Positions 1 to 8,574 of a stretch of DNA of 64,000 nt are shown piece by piece. The DNA comes from Clostridia bacterium (GTDB lineage Bacteria > Bacillota > Clostridia > Oscillospirales > Acutalibacteraceae). Both the position numbers and the translations under genes were made by a program. The notes below the pieces were generated by a model that searched no databases, had not been told where the DNA came from, and saw only the letters and a list, made by a program, of their open reading frames with translations. Position 1 is the stretch's first letter, and every line of letters starts with the position of its first letter. Location of the stretch: the NCBI GenBank assembly GCA_017433225.1, contig JAFRHS010000006.1, forward strand, positions 17,877 through 81,876. The letters run 5' to 3'.

Positions 1-359
1 TTGACCATGACGGCTTTCCCTTCACCGAATTCGATGAAACGCTCCATCTGAGCTTTGAAGCAGTCACAGTTGTGCTGGATGGTCTCGGGCGTCATCATGG
101 AACGCATGTCGGAACGACCGGAGGGGTCGCCGATGTAACCGGTGCCGCCGCCGACCAGGACGACCGGCTTGTTGCCCGCCATCTGCAGTCTCTTCATGAG
201 GCAGAGTGCCATGAAGTGGCCGACGTGGAGGCTGTCCGCCGTCGGGTCGAAGCCGATGTAGAACGTGGCTTTTCCTTCGTTGATGAGTTCCTTGATTTCG
301 TCTTCATCCGTCACCTGGGCAATGAGGCCGCGGGCAACGAGTTCGTCATAGATGGTCAT
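1..359 (-). CDS. tyrS: Tyrosyl-tRNA synthetase, N-terminal part (cut by window edge)
   Basis: Charges tRNA-Tyr with tyrosine in the cytoplasm. The first 119 residues are visible, translated from the complement; the gene continues beyond base 1. The class I signature appears as HVGH at residues 45-48 after the typical YIGFDPTADSL segment, and a glycine-rich GGGTGYIGDPSG stretch follows. The start is ATG at 359-357, preceded by an AAAGG ribosome site. It lies 57 bases downstream of recN on the same strand and is probably the last visible member of the asp23-to-recN unit or has its own weak promoter. No T-box leader fits in the short gap, which is unusual because many Bacillota regulate tyrS that way. 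Family assignment is firm; regulation is unknown. Confidence 0.93.
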   Translation of the reverse strand, partial: MTIYDELVARGLIAQVTDEDEIKELINEGKATFYIGFDPTADSLHVGHFMALCLMKRLQMAGNKPVVLVGGGTGYIGDPSGRSDMRSMMTPETIQHNCDCFKAQMERFIEFGEGKAVMV

Positions 360-416
360 CAGACCCAACCTTTCTTATAAAAGAATTCTTTATATCTTAA
401 AGCATTGCTTAATAAT

Positions 417-2093
417 TTAGTCGTTTCTTGCCGCAAAGTCAAGCATTTCCGCGGCATTGCGGAGCTGAAGTTCGCTGACCTGTTCGCCGCCGATGATGCG
501 GGCGATCTCCGCTTCCCTGCCCTTCCGGTCCAGAGCCGTGACCCGGGTATAGGTCTTCCCGCCCTCCACGGTCTTCTCGATGAGGTAGTGGGCATCGGCA
601 AACGCGGCCACCTGCGGGCTGTGGGTGATGCAGAGGACCTGGCGGTCGCGGGACACTTCCTGCAGCTTTCTGGCGATGCGTTCCGCGGCGCTTCCGGACA
701 CACCCGTATCGATCTCATCGAAGATCATGGTACCGACGTTCCCGCCTTTGGAGAGGACGTTCTGGATGGCCAGCATGATCCGTGAGAGCTCACCGCCGGA
801 AGCGATCTTCGAAAGCGGTTTCAGGGCTTCGCCGGGGTTCGGAGAGATCAGGAACTCGATGACGTCCGCTCCGGTGGGATTCAGCTTGCAGCGTTCGAAC
901 GACGTGCCGAGTTCCACATAGGGCATGTTCAGGAATTCGAGTTCCCGCTTCACCCGTTCTTCGAAGGACTTCGCCGTCTCCTTCCGGGCGTTCGACAGGG
1001 CTTCCGCATCGGCGAGGAGCACGGTCTTCTTCTGTTCGAGGACCTCTTCGAGCGCCTTGCGGTCCGCGTCGGACACTTCGATCGACCGCAGTTCCGCCCG
1101 TTCCTCCTCGAGCTTCGCGAGGATCTCCTCCTCGGTGTTGCCGAAGCGGGAGCGGAGCTTGTTGAGCTCGGCGATGCGGTCTTCGACCGTGTTCTGTTCC
1201 GCGGGGTCATACTGACAGGCGTAGAGCGCGTCGGTCAGTGCATCGCGCACGCCCTGCAGGGCATAGGCCGCGTCCGTCAGCTGGGTCTCCGCTTCCCTCG
1301 CCTCTTCCATGTGCTGCGCCGGGACCTTCAGGTCCGAGAGCGCGTCGAAGGCCAGGGTGACGGCACCGTTCTGTTCGTCGTCATCTGAGAGGGCTGCAAG
1401 GGCATTGTTGAGCCCTTTCAGGATCTTCTCGGAATTGCGGAAGAACGTGCGGCGGTCCATGAGCTCGTCGTATTCACCGACCCGGATGTTCGCGGCTTCG
1501 ATCTCTCCGATCTCGAACTTCAGGAAGTCGATGCGCCGGAGCAGGGCATCTTCGTCGGTCGAGAGCTGTTTGTAGCGGCGGTACAGGCCCGTGAACTCTT
1601 CATAGTGTTCCCGGTAGGTGTCGAGGAGCGCGCCGTAGCCGCCCATGGCATCGAGGTACCGGTAGTGGACTTCCGGGTTCAGGAGGTCCTGGCTGTCATG
1701 CTGTCCGTGGATGGAGATGAGGCTCTGGCCGAGCCGTTTCAGCATGGCGACCGTCACCGGGGTCCCGCCGATGCGGCAGTTGTTCCGCCCCTCCGCGAAG
1801 ATGGTCCGGGTGACGAGGAGTTCTCCCCCGTCGGTCGGTTCAAGATCCATCTCCTTCAGAAGATCGTCGATCTCCGGCGGAAGACCGGTGAACACAGCGG
1901 AGACGCGGGCGCTGTCGGCCCCCGTACGGATCAGCTCCCGGGACGTCCGTTCGCCGAGGACCGCGCTCAGGGCATCGACGATGATCGATTTGCCGGCGCC
2001 GGTCTCACCGCTCAGCACATTGAAGCCGGGACCGAACGCAATGTCCGCCGACTCGATGACCGCGATGTTCTGGATATTCAGTTCCGAGAGCAT
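417..2093 (-). CDS. recN: DNA repair protein RecN
   Basis: SMC-like ATPase that acts early in double-strand break repair, on the nucleoid. 558 residues, the normal family length. The Walker A loop GETGAGKS is at residues 29-36, the ABC signature (ASGGELSR) lies near residue 430 and Walker B (MIFDEIDTG) near 455, with a long charged coiled-coil region between the two ATPase halves. It follows argR by 12 bases, the arrangement seen in Bacillus (ahrC-recN) and most Clostridia, so the two are certainly co-transcribed. The ATG start begins MLSELNIQNIAVIES, matching the family N-terminus. Confidence 0.97.
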   Translation of the reverse strand: MLSELNIQNIAVIESADIAFGPGFNVLSGETGAGKSIIVDALSAVLGERTSRELIRTGADSARVSAVFTGLPPEIDDLLKEMDLEPTDGGELLVTRTIFAEGRNNCRIGGTPVTVAMLKRLGQSLISIHGQHDSQDLLNPEVHYRYLDAMGGYGALLDTYREHYEEFTGLYRRYKQLSTDEDALLRRIDFLKFEIGEIEAANIRVGEYDELMDRRTFFRNSEKILKGLNNALAALSDDDEQNGAVTLAFDALSDLKVPAQHMEEAREAETQLTDAAYALQGVRDALTDALYACQYDPAEQNTVEDRIAELNKLRSRFGNTEEEILAKLEEERAELRSIEVSDADRKALEEVLEQKKTVLLADAEALSNARKETAKSFEERVKRELEFLNMPYVELGTSFERCKLNPTGADVIEFLISPNPGEALKPLSKIASGGELSRIMLAIQNVLSKGGNVGTMIFDEIDTGVSGSAAERIARKLQEVSRDRQVLCITHSPQVAAFADAHYLIEKTVEGGKTYTRVTALDRKGREAEIARIIGGEQVSELQLRNAAEMLDFAARND

Positions 2094-2105
2094 AGGATCG
2101 CCCCT

Positions 2106-2564
2106 TTACCGTCCGATGAGTGTATTGATGGCATCCCGGAAATTCCGGGCCTTGGTCTCTGTTCTGCAGAGCACGAACACGGTGTCATCTCCGGCGATGG
2201 TGCCGAGGATGCCGTCCCAGTTCATGCTGTCGAGGGCCGCGCCGACCGCGTTCGCCATGCCGGCGTGGGTCTTGATGACGCAGGTGTTCAGCGCAAAGTC
2301 CGTCGAGGTGATGGCGCCGGGCAGGATGGATTCTGCGCCGTTCGGGTACCCGTCCGGTTCCCGGGCGCCGGCGCTGTAGATGGACTTGCCATCGAGCCCG
2401 ATCTGCTTGATGAGCTTCAGGTCTTTGATATCTCTGGAAATGGTCGCCTGAGTCACTTCATAGCCGTGCTCCCTCAGTTTCGAGATGAGCTCGTCCTGAG
2501 TGGCGATGGGCTCATTGGCGATCAGTGCCAGGATCTGGTTCTGTCGGTCTTTTCTTGCATTCAT
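2106..2564 (-). CDS. argR: Arginine repressor ArgR/AhrC
   Basis: Arginine-responsive transcription regulator of arginine synthesis and breakdown genes. 152 residues from the ATG at 2564. An N-terminal winged helix (residues about 1-70, with the family motif ATISRDIKDLKL) is followed by the C-terminal hexamerisation and arginine-binding domain (LGTIAGDDTVFVLCR). An upstream in-frame TTG at 2573 overlaps the nadK stop, but the GGAGG site fits the ATG at a spacing of about 10. It sits between nadK and recN as in most Bacillota. No arginine gene is in the window, so its targets lie elsewhere. Confidence 0.95.
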   Translation of the reverse strand: MNARKDRQNQILALIANEPIATQDELISKLREHGYEVTQATISRDIKDLKLIKQIGLDGKSIYSAGAREPDGYPNGAESILPGAITSTDFALNTCVIKTHAGMANAVGAALDSMNWDGILGTIAGDDTVFVLCRTETKARNFRDAINTLIGR

Positions 2565-2569
2565 TTCCC

Positions 2570-3433
2570 TCAAACCTCCGTTCCGGCAAGCTTGTTGTTC
2601 AGGATCTCGAAGAAGGGGTCGTTCTTGATACGGATGAACTTGGCCGCGTATTCGGACCGTTCGACCGAGAGGATGTCCCCTTCCATGACTTTGATGGAGT
2701 CTCCGCCATCGAGCGACAGGACCACATCTTTACTGCGGGATTCCCGGTTGATGGCGATGGAGAGCTTGTTGTCCGCGCTGAAGACGATGCTTCGGGCGAA
2801 CAGGCTCTGCGGACAGATCGGTGTGACCACGATGCCCTCCATGCTGGGGTTCAGCACCGGGCCGCCGGCCGCCAGACAGTAGGCCGAAGAACCGGTCGGG
2901 GTCGAGACCACGACACCGTCCGCACGGTATGTATTGATGAGCCGGTCGTCGCAGAAGACATCGAGGTCGATGATCTTGACCTTCGAGCCGCGGCAGACGA
3001 CGACGTCGTTGATGATGTTCTCTTCCTGAAGGACCCTGCCGTTTCGAATGAGACGGACCGTCAGGAGCATGCGGGGGTCCAGCCAGTATTCTCCGTCGAT
3101 GAGTGCTTTTAAAAGGTGCAGTTCATCGCGCTCGAGACCGGCCATGAACGCGAGGCGCCCCGCGCCGATGCACAGGAGCGGTTTTCCGTATGTAACGGTC
3201 ATTTTGGCCGCCCGCAGCATGGAGCCGTCCCCGCCGACCGTGATGATGGCGTCGCACCACGGGATCAGGTCTTCAAAGCGGAGCACGTTCATTGCGGGCA
3301 CGGTCTCAAAGACAGACCGGTCCTCCTCCTGGCAGGCGTATTCCGCGCCATATGTCCGGAGCCAGTCACAGATCTCCTTCGTGATCTTTCCGCCCGAGTC
3401 CCGGGTCAGGTTCGGCAGCAATGCGATTTTCAA
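2570..3433 (-). CDS. nadK: NAD kinase
   Basis: Phosphorylates NAD to NADP using ATP or polyphosphate. 287 residues. The GGDGS loop is at about residues 68-72 and TPTGSSAY near 180, followed by the glycine-rich AAGGPVL. The segment that is usually N-x-G-x-L-G-F reads IGAGRLAF here, so the usual Asn is Gly and the second Gly is Ala; this is a mild departure from the consensus as I remember it. The start is TTG at 3433, with GAGGAGGGG about 7 bases upstream; no ATG is better placed. Its stop overlaps the region just before argR, and tlyA lies 23 bases upstream, the common tlyA-nadK-argR-recN order. Confidence 0.93.
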   Translation of the reverse strand: MKIALLPNLTRDSGGKITKEICDWLRTYGAEYACQEEDRSVFETVPAMNVLRFEDLIPWCDAIITVGGDGSMLRAAKMTVTYGKPLLCIGAGRLAFMAGLERDELHLLKALIDGEYWLDPRMLLTVRLIRNGRVLQEENIINDVVVCRGSKVKIIDLDVFCDDRLINTYRADGVVVSTPTGSSAYCLAAGGPVLNPSMEGIVVTPICPQSLFARSIVFSADNKLSIAINRESRSKDVVLSLDGGDSIKVMEGDILSVERSEYAAKFIRIKNDPFFEILNNKLAGTEV

Positions 3434-3456
3434 GGGAGGTCCCCTCCTCGTTCAGA

Positions 3457-4278
3457 TTAGTGATCCAGCGCTTCGTGAGAAGCGTCCGCCAGTTCGGCGG
3501 CGGTGACAGCGGTCCGGCGTTCCGGCGCCTCTGCCTTCTCGAGATACATGAGATATTCGATATTCCCCTCCGGCCCCTTGATGGGTGAAAACGTGAGGCC
3601 GAGAAGTGTGAAGCCGTTCTCCAGGGCAAACGTCGTGATGGCTTCGATGACGTCTCTGTGGACGGACTTGTCCCGGACGACGCCCTTCTTCCCGACGTTC
3701 TCCCGTCCGGCTTCGAACTGCGGCTTGATGAGGCAGACGGCCTGTCCGCCGTCCGCGAGCCGTTCTCTCAGCACCGGCAGGATGATCCGCAGCGAGATGA
3801 ACGAGACGTCCACGCTCGCGAAATCCACCGGTTCCGGGACCTGTTCTTCGGTCACATAACGAAAGTTGGTCCGTTCGAGATTCACGACCCGTTCGTCGGT
3901 CCGCAGTTTCCAGGCGAGCTGGCCGTAGCCGACGTCGATCGCGTAGACCTTGACGGCGCCGTTCTGGAGCATGCAGTCCGTGAAGCCTCCGGTGGAGGCG
4001 CCGATGTCCATACAGACTTTGCCCTCCAGTGTGAGGCCGAATTCGTTCATCGCCTTTTCCAGCTTGAACCCGCCGCGGCTGACGTAGGGCATCTTTTCGC
4101 CCCGGACTTCGATGACATCGTCCTCCGTGACGTTGGTGCCCGCCTTCAGCTGCTTCTGGCCGTTGACGTACACCGCGCCGGCCATGATGAGGGCCTTGGC
4201 CTTTTCCCGGCTCTCGGTGTGTCCCCGCTCGAAGACGGCGAGGTCCAGCCGGGTCTTCTTCGGTTTATTCTGACTCAT
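3457..4278 (-). CDS. tlyA: TlyA-family rRNA 2'-O-methyltransferase
   Basis: Predicted 16S/23S rRNA cytidine-2'-O-methyltransferase of the TlyA/YqxC family. 273 residues. An N-terminal S4 RNA-binding domain (residues about 8-65, AKALIMAGAVYVNG) precedes an FtsJ-like Rossmann domain with the SAM-binding MDIGASTGGFTDC at about 90-102 and the catalytic-region segments KPQFEAG and GPEGNIEYL. ATG at 4278 has a GGAG site. It overlaps the end of dxs by 14 bases, so translation is coupled. In Bacillota the same dxs-tlyA order is standard. Whether it also has haemolysin activity, as the old name suggests, cannot be judged. Confidence 0.94.
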   Translation of the reverse strand: MSQNKPKKTRLDLAVFERGHTESREKAKALIMAGAVYVNGQKQLKAGTNVTEDDVIEVRGEKMPYVSRGGFKLEKAMNEFGLTLEGKVCMDIGASTGGFTDCMLQNGAVKVYAIDVGYGQLAWKLRTDERVVNLERTNFRYVTEEQVPEPVDFASVDVSFISLRIILPVLRERLADGGQAVCLIKPQFEAGRENVGKKGVVRDKSVHRDVIEAITTFALENGFTLLGLTFSPIKGPEGNIEYLMYLEKAEAPERRTAVTAAELADASHEALDH

Positions 4279-6169
4279 GGTCTCCGCCTTTCACGTCCCG
4301 CACCATAGAAGCCGCGTCGATGCCGAACTCGGCACGGAGCGCATCCTGCTTGGCGTGGTGGACAAAGGTGTTGTCGACGGCGATGTACCGGTACTTGCCT
4401 TCATATTTGTCCTGAAGGAGCTGGTACCCGTAGTTTTCTCCGATGCCGCCGGACTTCGCCCCCTCTTCGTAGAAGAAGACGCGGTCACAGTCGAGGGCGG
4501 CCTCGACAGCGCCGGGGTTGATGGGCCAGACTTTGTTGAGCTTGATGATCCGGACCCGGTATCCCTCTTCCTTCAGCTCATCCCGGGCCTTCGCGGCCTC
4601 CGGGAACAGGCTGCCGAACGTGACGAGACAGGCATCCGGTCTCCGGCTCTCAAGGTCTGTGCCGGCATAGTATTCCTCACCGTCGAGAACGGTGTAGTCG
4701 TCGTAGGTATTCTGGTTGAAGTCGTCCGGGATGTAGCCCTGCTTCCCTCTCGGGTAGCGGACCGCGATGACCTTTCCGTCATCGTAGAGAGCGCGGTACA
4801 GGAACTGTCCGACACCCTTGTAGGTGGACGGCGAATAGATGACGCTGTTCGGGATGGTCCGCAGGAACGCGAGATCGAAGATGCCCTGGTGGCTGCGCCC
4901 GTCGTCTCCGACGAAGCCGGCGCGGTCGACGGCCAGGACCACTTTCTGGTTCTGCATGGCCACGTCGTGGACGATTTCGTCATAGGCGCGCTGCAGGAAC
5001 GTCGAGTAGACGGCGAAGACCGGGATGAGCCCGCCCTTGGCCATGCCGCCGGCGAAGGTCACCGCGAACTCTTCCGCGATGCCGACGTCGAAGAAGCGGT
5101 CCGGGAACCGTTCCGAGAACTCTTTCAGTCCGGTGCCGAGAGCCATGGCGGCCGTGATGGCGACGATGTGCTCATCCTGCTCCGCGAAGGTGCAGAGTGC
5201 TTTCCCGAACTCTGCGGAAAAGTTGGTGCCGCTCTTCGGCGATTCACCGGTCACCTTGTTGAAGCTGCCGATGCCGTGGAACCGGGACGGCTCCTGTTCG
5301 GCGAACATATAGCCTTTCCCCTTCCGGGTCATGACATGGAGCAGGACCGGTCCGTCGATGAACTTGCAGGACTGGAACGCGTAGCGCAGCGCCCGCAGGT
5401 CGTGACCGTCGATGGGGCCCATGTAGTTGAAGCCCATGTCTTCGAACATGTTACTGGAATAGAGCCGGTCTTTCAGTTCTTTCTTGATCTGCACGATGGC
5501 GTGGACCGCTGCATCGCCCACGAGAGGCAGTTTCTGCAGGGTGTTGCGGACTTCTTCCTTGAAGCCGTAGTACGCGGGGTTCGTGCGGATGCCGGCGAGG
5601 TACATGGCGAGCGAGCCCACGTTCTGCGAGATGGACATATCGTTGTCGTTCAGGACGACGATGAGCTTCGTGTTCTCGTGGCCCGCGTTGTTGAGCGCTT
5701 CATAGACGAGGCCGCCCGTAAAGGAGCCGTCGCCGATGACCGCGATCGTATAGGACGGGTCGCCCTCGAGGGTCTTCGCCACGGACAGGCCGTAGCCCGC
5801 CGCGATGGAGGCGCCGCTGTGGCCCGCCGCGAACGTGTCGTGGTCGCTCTCCTCCGGGTTCGGGAAGCCGGAGAGGCCGCCGTTCTGCCGGAGTGTATGG
5901 AACTGTTCATAACGGCCGGTCAGGAGCTTGTGCGTGTACACCTGGTGTCCGACGTCCCAGACGAAGGAGTCCTTCGGGGACTGGAACTCGAGGTGCATGG
6001 CGAGCGTCAGTTCCACCGCGCCGAGGTTCGACGCGAGGTGGCCGCCGTTTTTGGAGACGGTATCCACGATCGTCTCCCGGATCTCTCCGGTCAGTTCCTT
6101 CAGCTGCCGGTCGTCCAGCGAGCGGAGGTCTTCCGGAGAATGGATCTGTTGCAAGAGTTTCATTTCCAT
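4265..6169 (-). CDS. dxs: 1-deoxy-D-xylulose-5-phosphate synthase
   Basis: Thiamine-diphosphate enzyme that joins pyruvate and glyceraldehyde-3-phosphate, the first step of the non-mevalonate isoprenoid route. 634 residues, full length. The N-terminal third has the catalytic GHQVYTHKLLTGR and GHSGASIAAG segments; the ThDP/Mg motif is GDGSFTGG near residue 147 with the Asn in LNDNDMSISQNVG; the transketolase central and C-terminal domains follow (DRAGFVGDDGRSHQG). ATG at 6169 with AAGGA five bases upstream. It follows ispA by 9 bases. ispF of the same pathway is at the other end of the window. Confidence 0.97.
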   Translation of the reverse strand: MEMKLLQQIHSPEDLRSLDDRQLKELTGEIRETIVDTVSKNGGHLASNLGAVELTLAMHLEFQSPKDSFVWDVGHQVYTHKLLTGRYEQFHTLRQNGGLSGFPNPEESDHDTFAAGHSGASIAAGYGLSVAKTLEGDPSYTIAVIGDGSFTGGLVYEALNNAGHENTKLIVVLNDNDMSISQNVGSLAMYLAGIRTNPAYYGFKEEVRNTLQKLPLVGDAAVHAIVQIKKELKDRLYSSNMFEDMGFNYMGPIDGHDLRALRYAFQSCKFIDGPVLLHVMTRKGKGYMFAEQEPSRFHGIGSFNKVTGESPKSGTNFSAEFGKALCTFAEQDEHIVAITAAMALGTGLKEFSERFPDRFFDVGIAEEFAVTFAGGMAKGGLIPVFAVYSTFLQRAYDEIVHDVAMQNQKVVLAVDRAGFVGDDGRSHQGIFDLAFLRTIPNSVIYSPSTYKGVGQFLYRALYDDGKVIAVRYPRGKQGYIPDDFNQNTYDDYTVLDGEEYYAGTDLESRRPDACLVTFGSLFPEAAKARDELKEEGYRVRIIKLNKVWPINPGAVEAALDCDRVFFYEEGAKSGGIGENYGYQLLQDKYEGKYRYIAVDNTFVHHAKQDALRAEFGIDAASMVRDVKGGDHESE

Positions 6170-6178
6170 CGATATCCT

Positions 6179-7063
6179 TTATGATTCACGGGTCAGGAGG
6201 GACTCGGTGAGGTCCCGGAGAAAGTCGTTTTCCTCAAACGCTTCGAGTGCCTGATAGGCCTGGTCCGTGTAGTCTTTCGCAGTGTTTTTTGCCCCGTCGA
6301 GACCCAGCAGGGTCACGTACGTGGCCTTCTCCTCCTCCTCGTCGGAGCCGACGGGTTTGCCGAGGAGCAGTTCGTTGCCGGTGACATCGAGGATGTCATC
6401 GCAGACCTGGAACGAGAGGCCGAGGTATTTCCCGTACCCGACCGCCGCTTTGCGGAGTTCTTTGGAAGCTCCTGCGGCGATGCACCCCAGTTCGCAGGCG
6501 ACGCGGATGAGCGCGCCGGTCTTTTTCTGATGGGTGGCCTCGAGGCGGTCGAGCGCGACGTCGTCCCGGGACTCGTTTTCCACATCCATGACCTGTCCGC
6601 CGAGCATGCCGTACGGGCCGGTGGCCTTCGCCAGCAGCTTCACGGCTTCGACGACGGCTTTCGCGGGAAGGTCCGCGCCGGCCGCGACTTCAAAGGCATA
6701 TGCCTCGAGGGCGTCGCCGGCCAGCAACGCCGTGTTCTCGCCGAACTTTTTGTGGCAGGACGGCTGGCCCCTGCGCATATCGTCGTTGTCCAAGCAGGGC
6801 AGGTCGTCATGGATGAGCGACGAGGTGTGGATCATCTCGAGCGCGCAGGCGAGGTCCAGGGCGTGGTCCGGGTCTCCGCCGCAGACACGGCAGAATTCGA
6901 GGACCAGGACGGGACGGATCCGTTTGCCGCCGATCATCGTGCTGTATCGCATGGCGTCGGTCAGGTCCTGCACGGCCTTCTCCTGTCCCTCCAGCAGCAC
7001 TTCGAGGCGGCTGTCGATGAGGTCGGAATAAGACTCGAGGATGAGGGTGTTCAGTTCGTTCAT
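6179..7063 (-). CDS. ispA: Polyprenyl (farnesyl/geranyl) diphosphate synthase
   Basis: Condenses isopentenyl diphosphate with allylic diphosphates to make farnesyl-type chains in the cytoplasm. 294 residues. The first aspartate-rich motif is [14 protein letters not shown] (about residues 90-103) and the second is CDDILD near 224, both intact; GGKRIRP binds diphosphate. The residues before the first motif ([10 protein letters not shown]) fit short-chain enzymes. The start codon overlaps the xseB stop (ATGA type, 4 bases) and dxs follows directly, so supply of precursor and chain building are co-expressed. Confidence 0.95.
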   Translation of the reverse strand: MNELNTLILESYSDLIDSRLEVLLEGQEKAVQDLTDAMRYSTMIGGKRIRPVLVLEFCRVCGGDPDHALDLACALEMIHTSSLIHDDLPCLDNDDMRRGQPSCHKKFGENTALLAGDALEAYAFEVAAGADLPAKAVVEAVKLLAKATGPYGMLGGQVMDVENESRDDVALDRLEATHQKKTGALIRVACELGCIAAGASKELRKAAVGYGKYLGLSFQVCDDILDVTGNELLLGKPVGSDEEEEKATYVTLLGLDGAKNTAKDYTDQAYQALEAFEENDFLRDLTESLLTRES

Positions 7064-7266
7064 GCTTCCGCTTCCCCGCTGTTCAGTTTCGTGATCTTCA
7101 GCTCTGCCTCGTCGAGGGTCTTGTTGCAGAAACGCGCGAGCGTCGTGCCTTCCTCAAAGAGTTTCAGGGATTCGTCGAGGCTCAGCGTGTCGGTCTCCAG
7201 CATGGAGACGATCTTTTCGAGCCGGGTCATCGCTTCTTCGTAAGTGAGTTCTTTTTTCTCTGCCAT
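7060..7266 (-). CDS. xseB: Exodeoxyribonuclease VII small subunit
   Basis: Small helical subunit of exonuclease VII, which degrades single-stranded DNA into acid-soluble oligonucleotides together with XseA. 68 residues, the usual size. The diagnostic segment is [17 protein letters not shown] followed by [21 protein letters not shown] chose ATG at 7266 because AGGTG lies six bases upstream; a GTG nine bases earlier would overlap the xseA stop. It sits between xseA and ispA, with only 12 bases or overlaps on each side, so stoichiometry with XseA is set by one mRNA. Confidence 0.95.
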   Translation of the reverse strand: MAEKKELTYEEAMTRLEKIVSMLETDTLSLDESLKLFEEGTTLARFCNKTLDEAELKITKLNSGEAEA

Positions 7267-7278
7267 AGTAGTCACCTG

Positions 7279-8556
7279 TTATTTTGGTTCGGTGCTCTCG
7301 ACGACCGCATGGATGGTGCCGTCGGAGACACGGACTGTAAGTTTGTCGTTTTTTTGGACATCGCCCACCGTTTTCACGAGTTTGCCCTCGTCGGTTTCGG
7401 CGATGGAGTATCCCCGCGCGAGGACAGCGAAGGGGTCGAAGGCTTCCATCTTGGCGGCGGCCTTCGAAAGGCGGGACCGTTCCGCGTTCACACGGTCGGT
7501 CATCGCATGGTCGAGCCGGATGGCGGCGCGGTCGAGCCGCATGCCTTCCCGCCGGGTCTGTTCCGCGACGTACCGTCCCATCCGCTCGGTCAGCTGGTCG
7601 ATCTTCAGCCGCTTCTCGTTCATGAGAGAGTCGAAGCTGCGAAGGACGTTGCTGGTCTCCAGGTTCTGAAGACGGGTCCGTTCGCCGTTGAGCCGGTTCT
7701 GGAGCAGGGACCGCATGTGGTTGCCGAAAGCAAGGACGCGGTCGGACTCTTCGAACCAGTCGGGCGTGCACAGTTCTGCGGCGGCCGACGGAGTCGGAGC
7801 GCGCAGGTCGGAGACGAAGTCGATGATCGTGAAATCGGTCTCGTGGCCGACGCCGGAGACGACCGGGGTGTCACAGGCGGCGACGGTGCGGGCCACCGCT
7901 TCATCGTTGAAGGCCCAGAGGTCCTCCATGGAGCCGCCGCCGCGGGCCGCGATGATGACGTCGACGCCGGCACGGTCCAGCAGCTGCAGAGCCGACGCGA
8001 TCTGCGCCGGGGCATCCACCCCCTGGACCAGGGTCGGGCTCAGGACGACTTCCGCCATGGGCCAGCGGCGCCGCAGGACGTTGCAGATGTCCTGGAACGC
8101 GGCGGCTGTCGGGGACGTCACGACCCCGATGCGTTTCGGGTAGACCGGCAGCGGTTTCTTCCGCGCCGGGTCGAACAGTCCCTCGTTCGCGAGTTTCTCC
8201 TTCAGCTGCTCGAAGGCGAGGTTCAGAGAACCGAGGCCGTCGGGCTGGAGGTCGGAGAGGTACATCTGGTACTGGCCGCCGGCCTCATAGACCGAGACGG
8301 AGCCGAACGCGATGACCTTCATGCCGTTCTCCGGCCGGAACTTCAGGCGGACGGCGCTGCCCCGGAACATGACGGCCTTCAGCGCGGACTTGTCGTCCTT
8401 CAGAGTCATGTAGAGGTGTCCGGACCGCGCCTCGGTGAAGTTGGAGATCTCACCGGTGACGAGGATGTTCCGCAGGCGGTAGTCCTGGTCGAACACGGAC
8501 TTGATGTATGTATTCAGTTGGGAGACCGTCAGCATCTGTGGTCTTGCCGTTTCCAT
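7279..8556 (-). CDS. xseA: Exodeoxyribonuclease VII large subunit
   Basis: Catalytic subunit of exonuclease VII. 425 residues. The N-terminal OB-fold (residues about 1-110, TVSQLNTYIKSVFDQD, LVTGEISNF) is followed by the catalytic core with the conserved RIGVVTSPTAAAFQDI, ARGGGSMEDLWAFNDE and SGVGHETDFTIIDFVSDLRAPTPSAAAE segments (quoted in pieces), and a long coiled-coil tail that binds XseB. ATG at 8556. It follows the TsaD-like gene by 18 bases and precedes xseB. Confidence 0.96.
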   Translation of the reverse strand: METARPQMLTVSQLNTYIKSVFDQDYRLRNILVTGEISNFTEARSGHLYMTLKDDKSALKAVMFRGSAVRLKFRPENGMKVIAFGSVSVYEAGGQYQMYLSDLQPDGLGSLNLAFEQLKEKLANEGLFDPARKKPLPVYPKRIGVVTSPTAAAFQDICNVLRRRWPMAEVVLSPTLVQGVDAPAQIASALQLLDRAGVDVIIAARGGGSMEDLWAFNDEAVARTVAACDTPVVSGVGHETDFTIIDFVSDLRAPTPSAAAELCTPDWFEESDRVLAFGNHMRSLLQNRLNGERTRLQNLETSNVLRSFDSLMNEKRLKIDQLTERMGRYVAEQTRREGMRLDRAAIRLDHAMTDRVNAERSRLSKAAAKMEAFDPFAVLARGYSIAETDEGKLVKTVGDVQKNDKLTVRVSDGTIHAVVESTEPK

Positions 8557-8574
8557 AGGTCTCCTCCTTTTCGG

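Noticed and set aside
360..416. T-box riboswitch before tyrS
   Set aside because: Only 57 bases separate recN from tyrS; there is no room for stem I, the T-box sequence or an antiterminator.
4277..6184. 635-codon open frame on the plus strand opposite dxs
   Set aside because: It is the high-GC shadow of dxs; its protein is rich in Arg, Asp and Val with no domain, and dxs on the other strand has all motifs.
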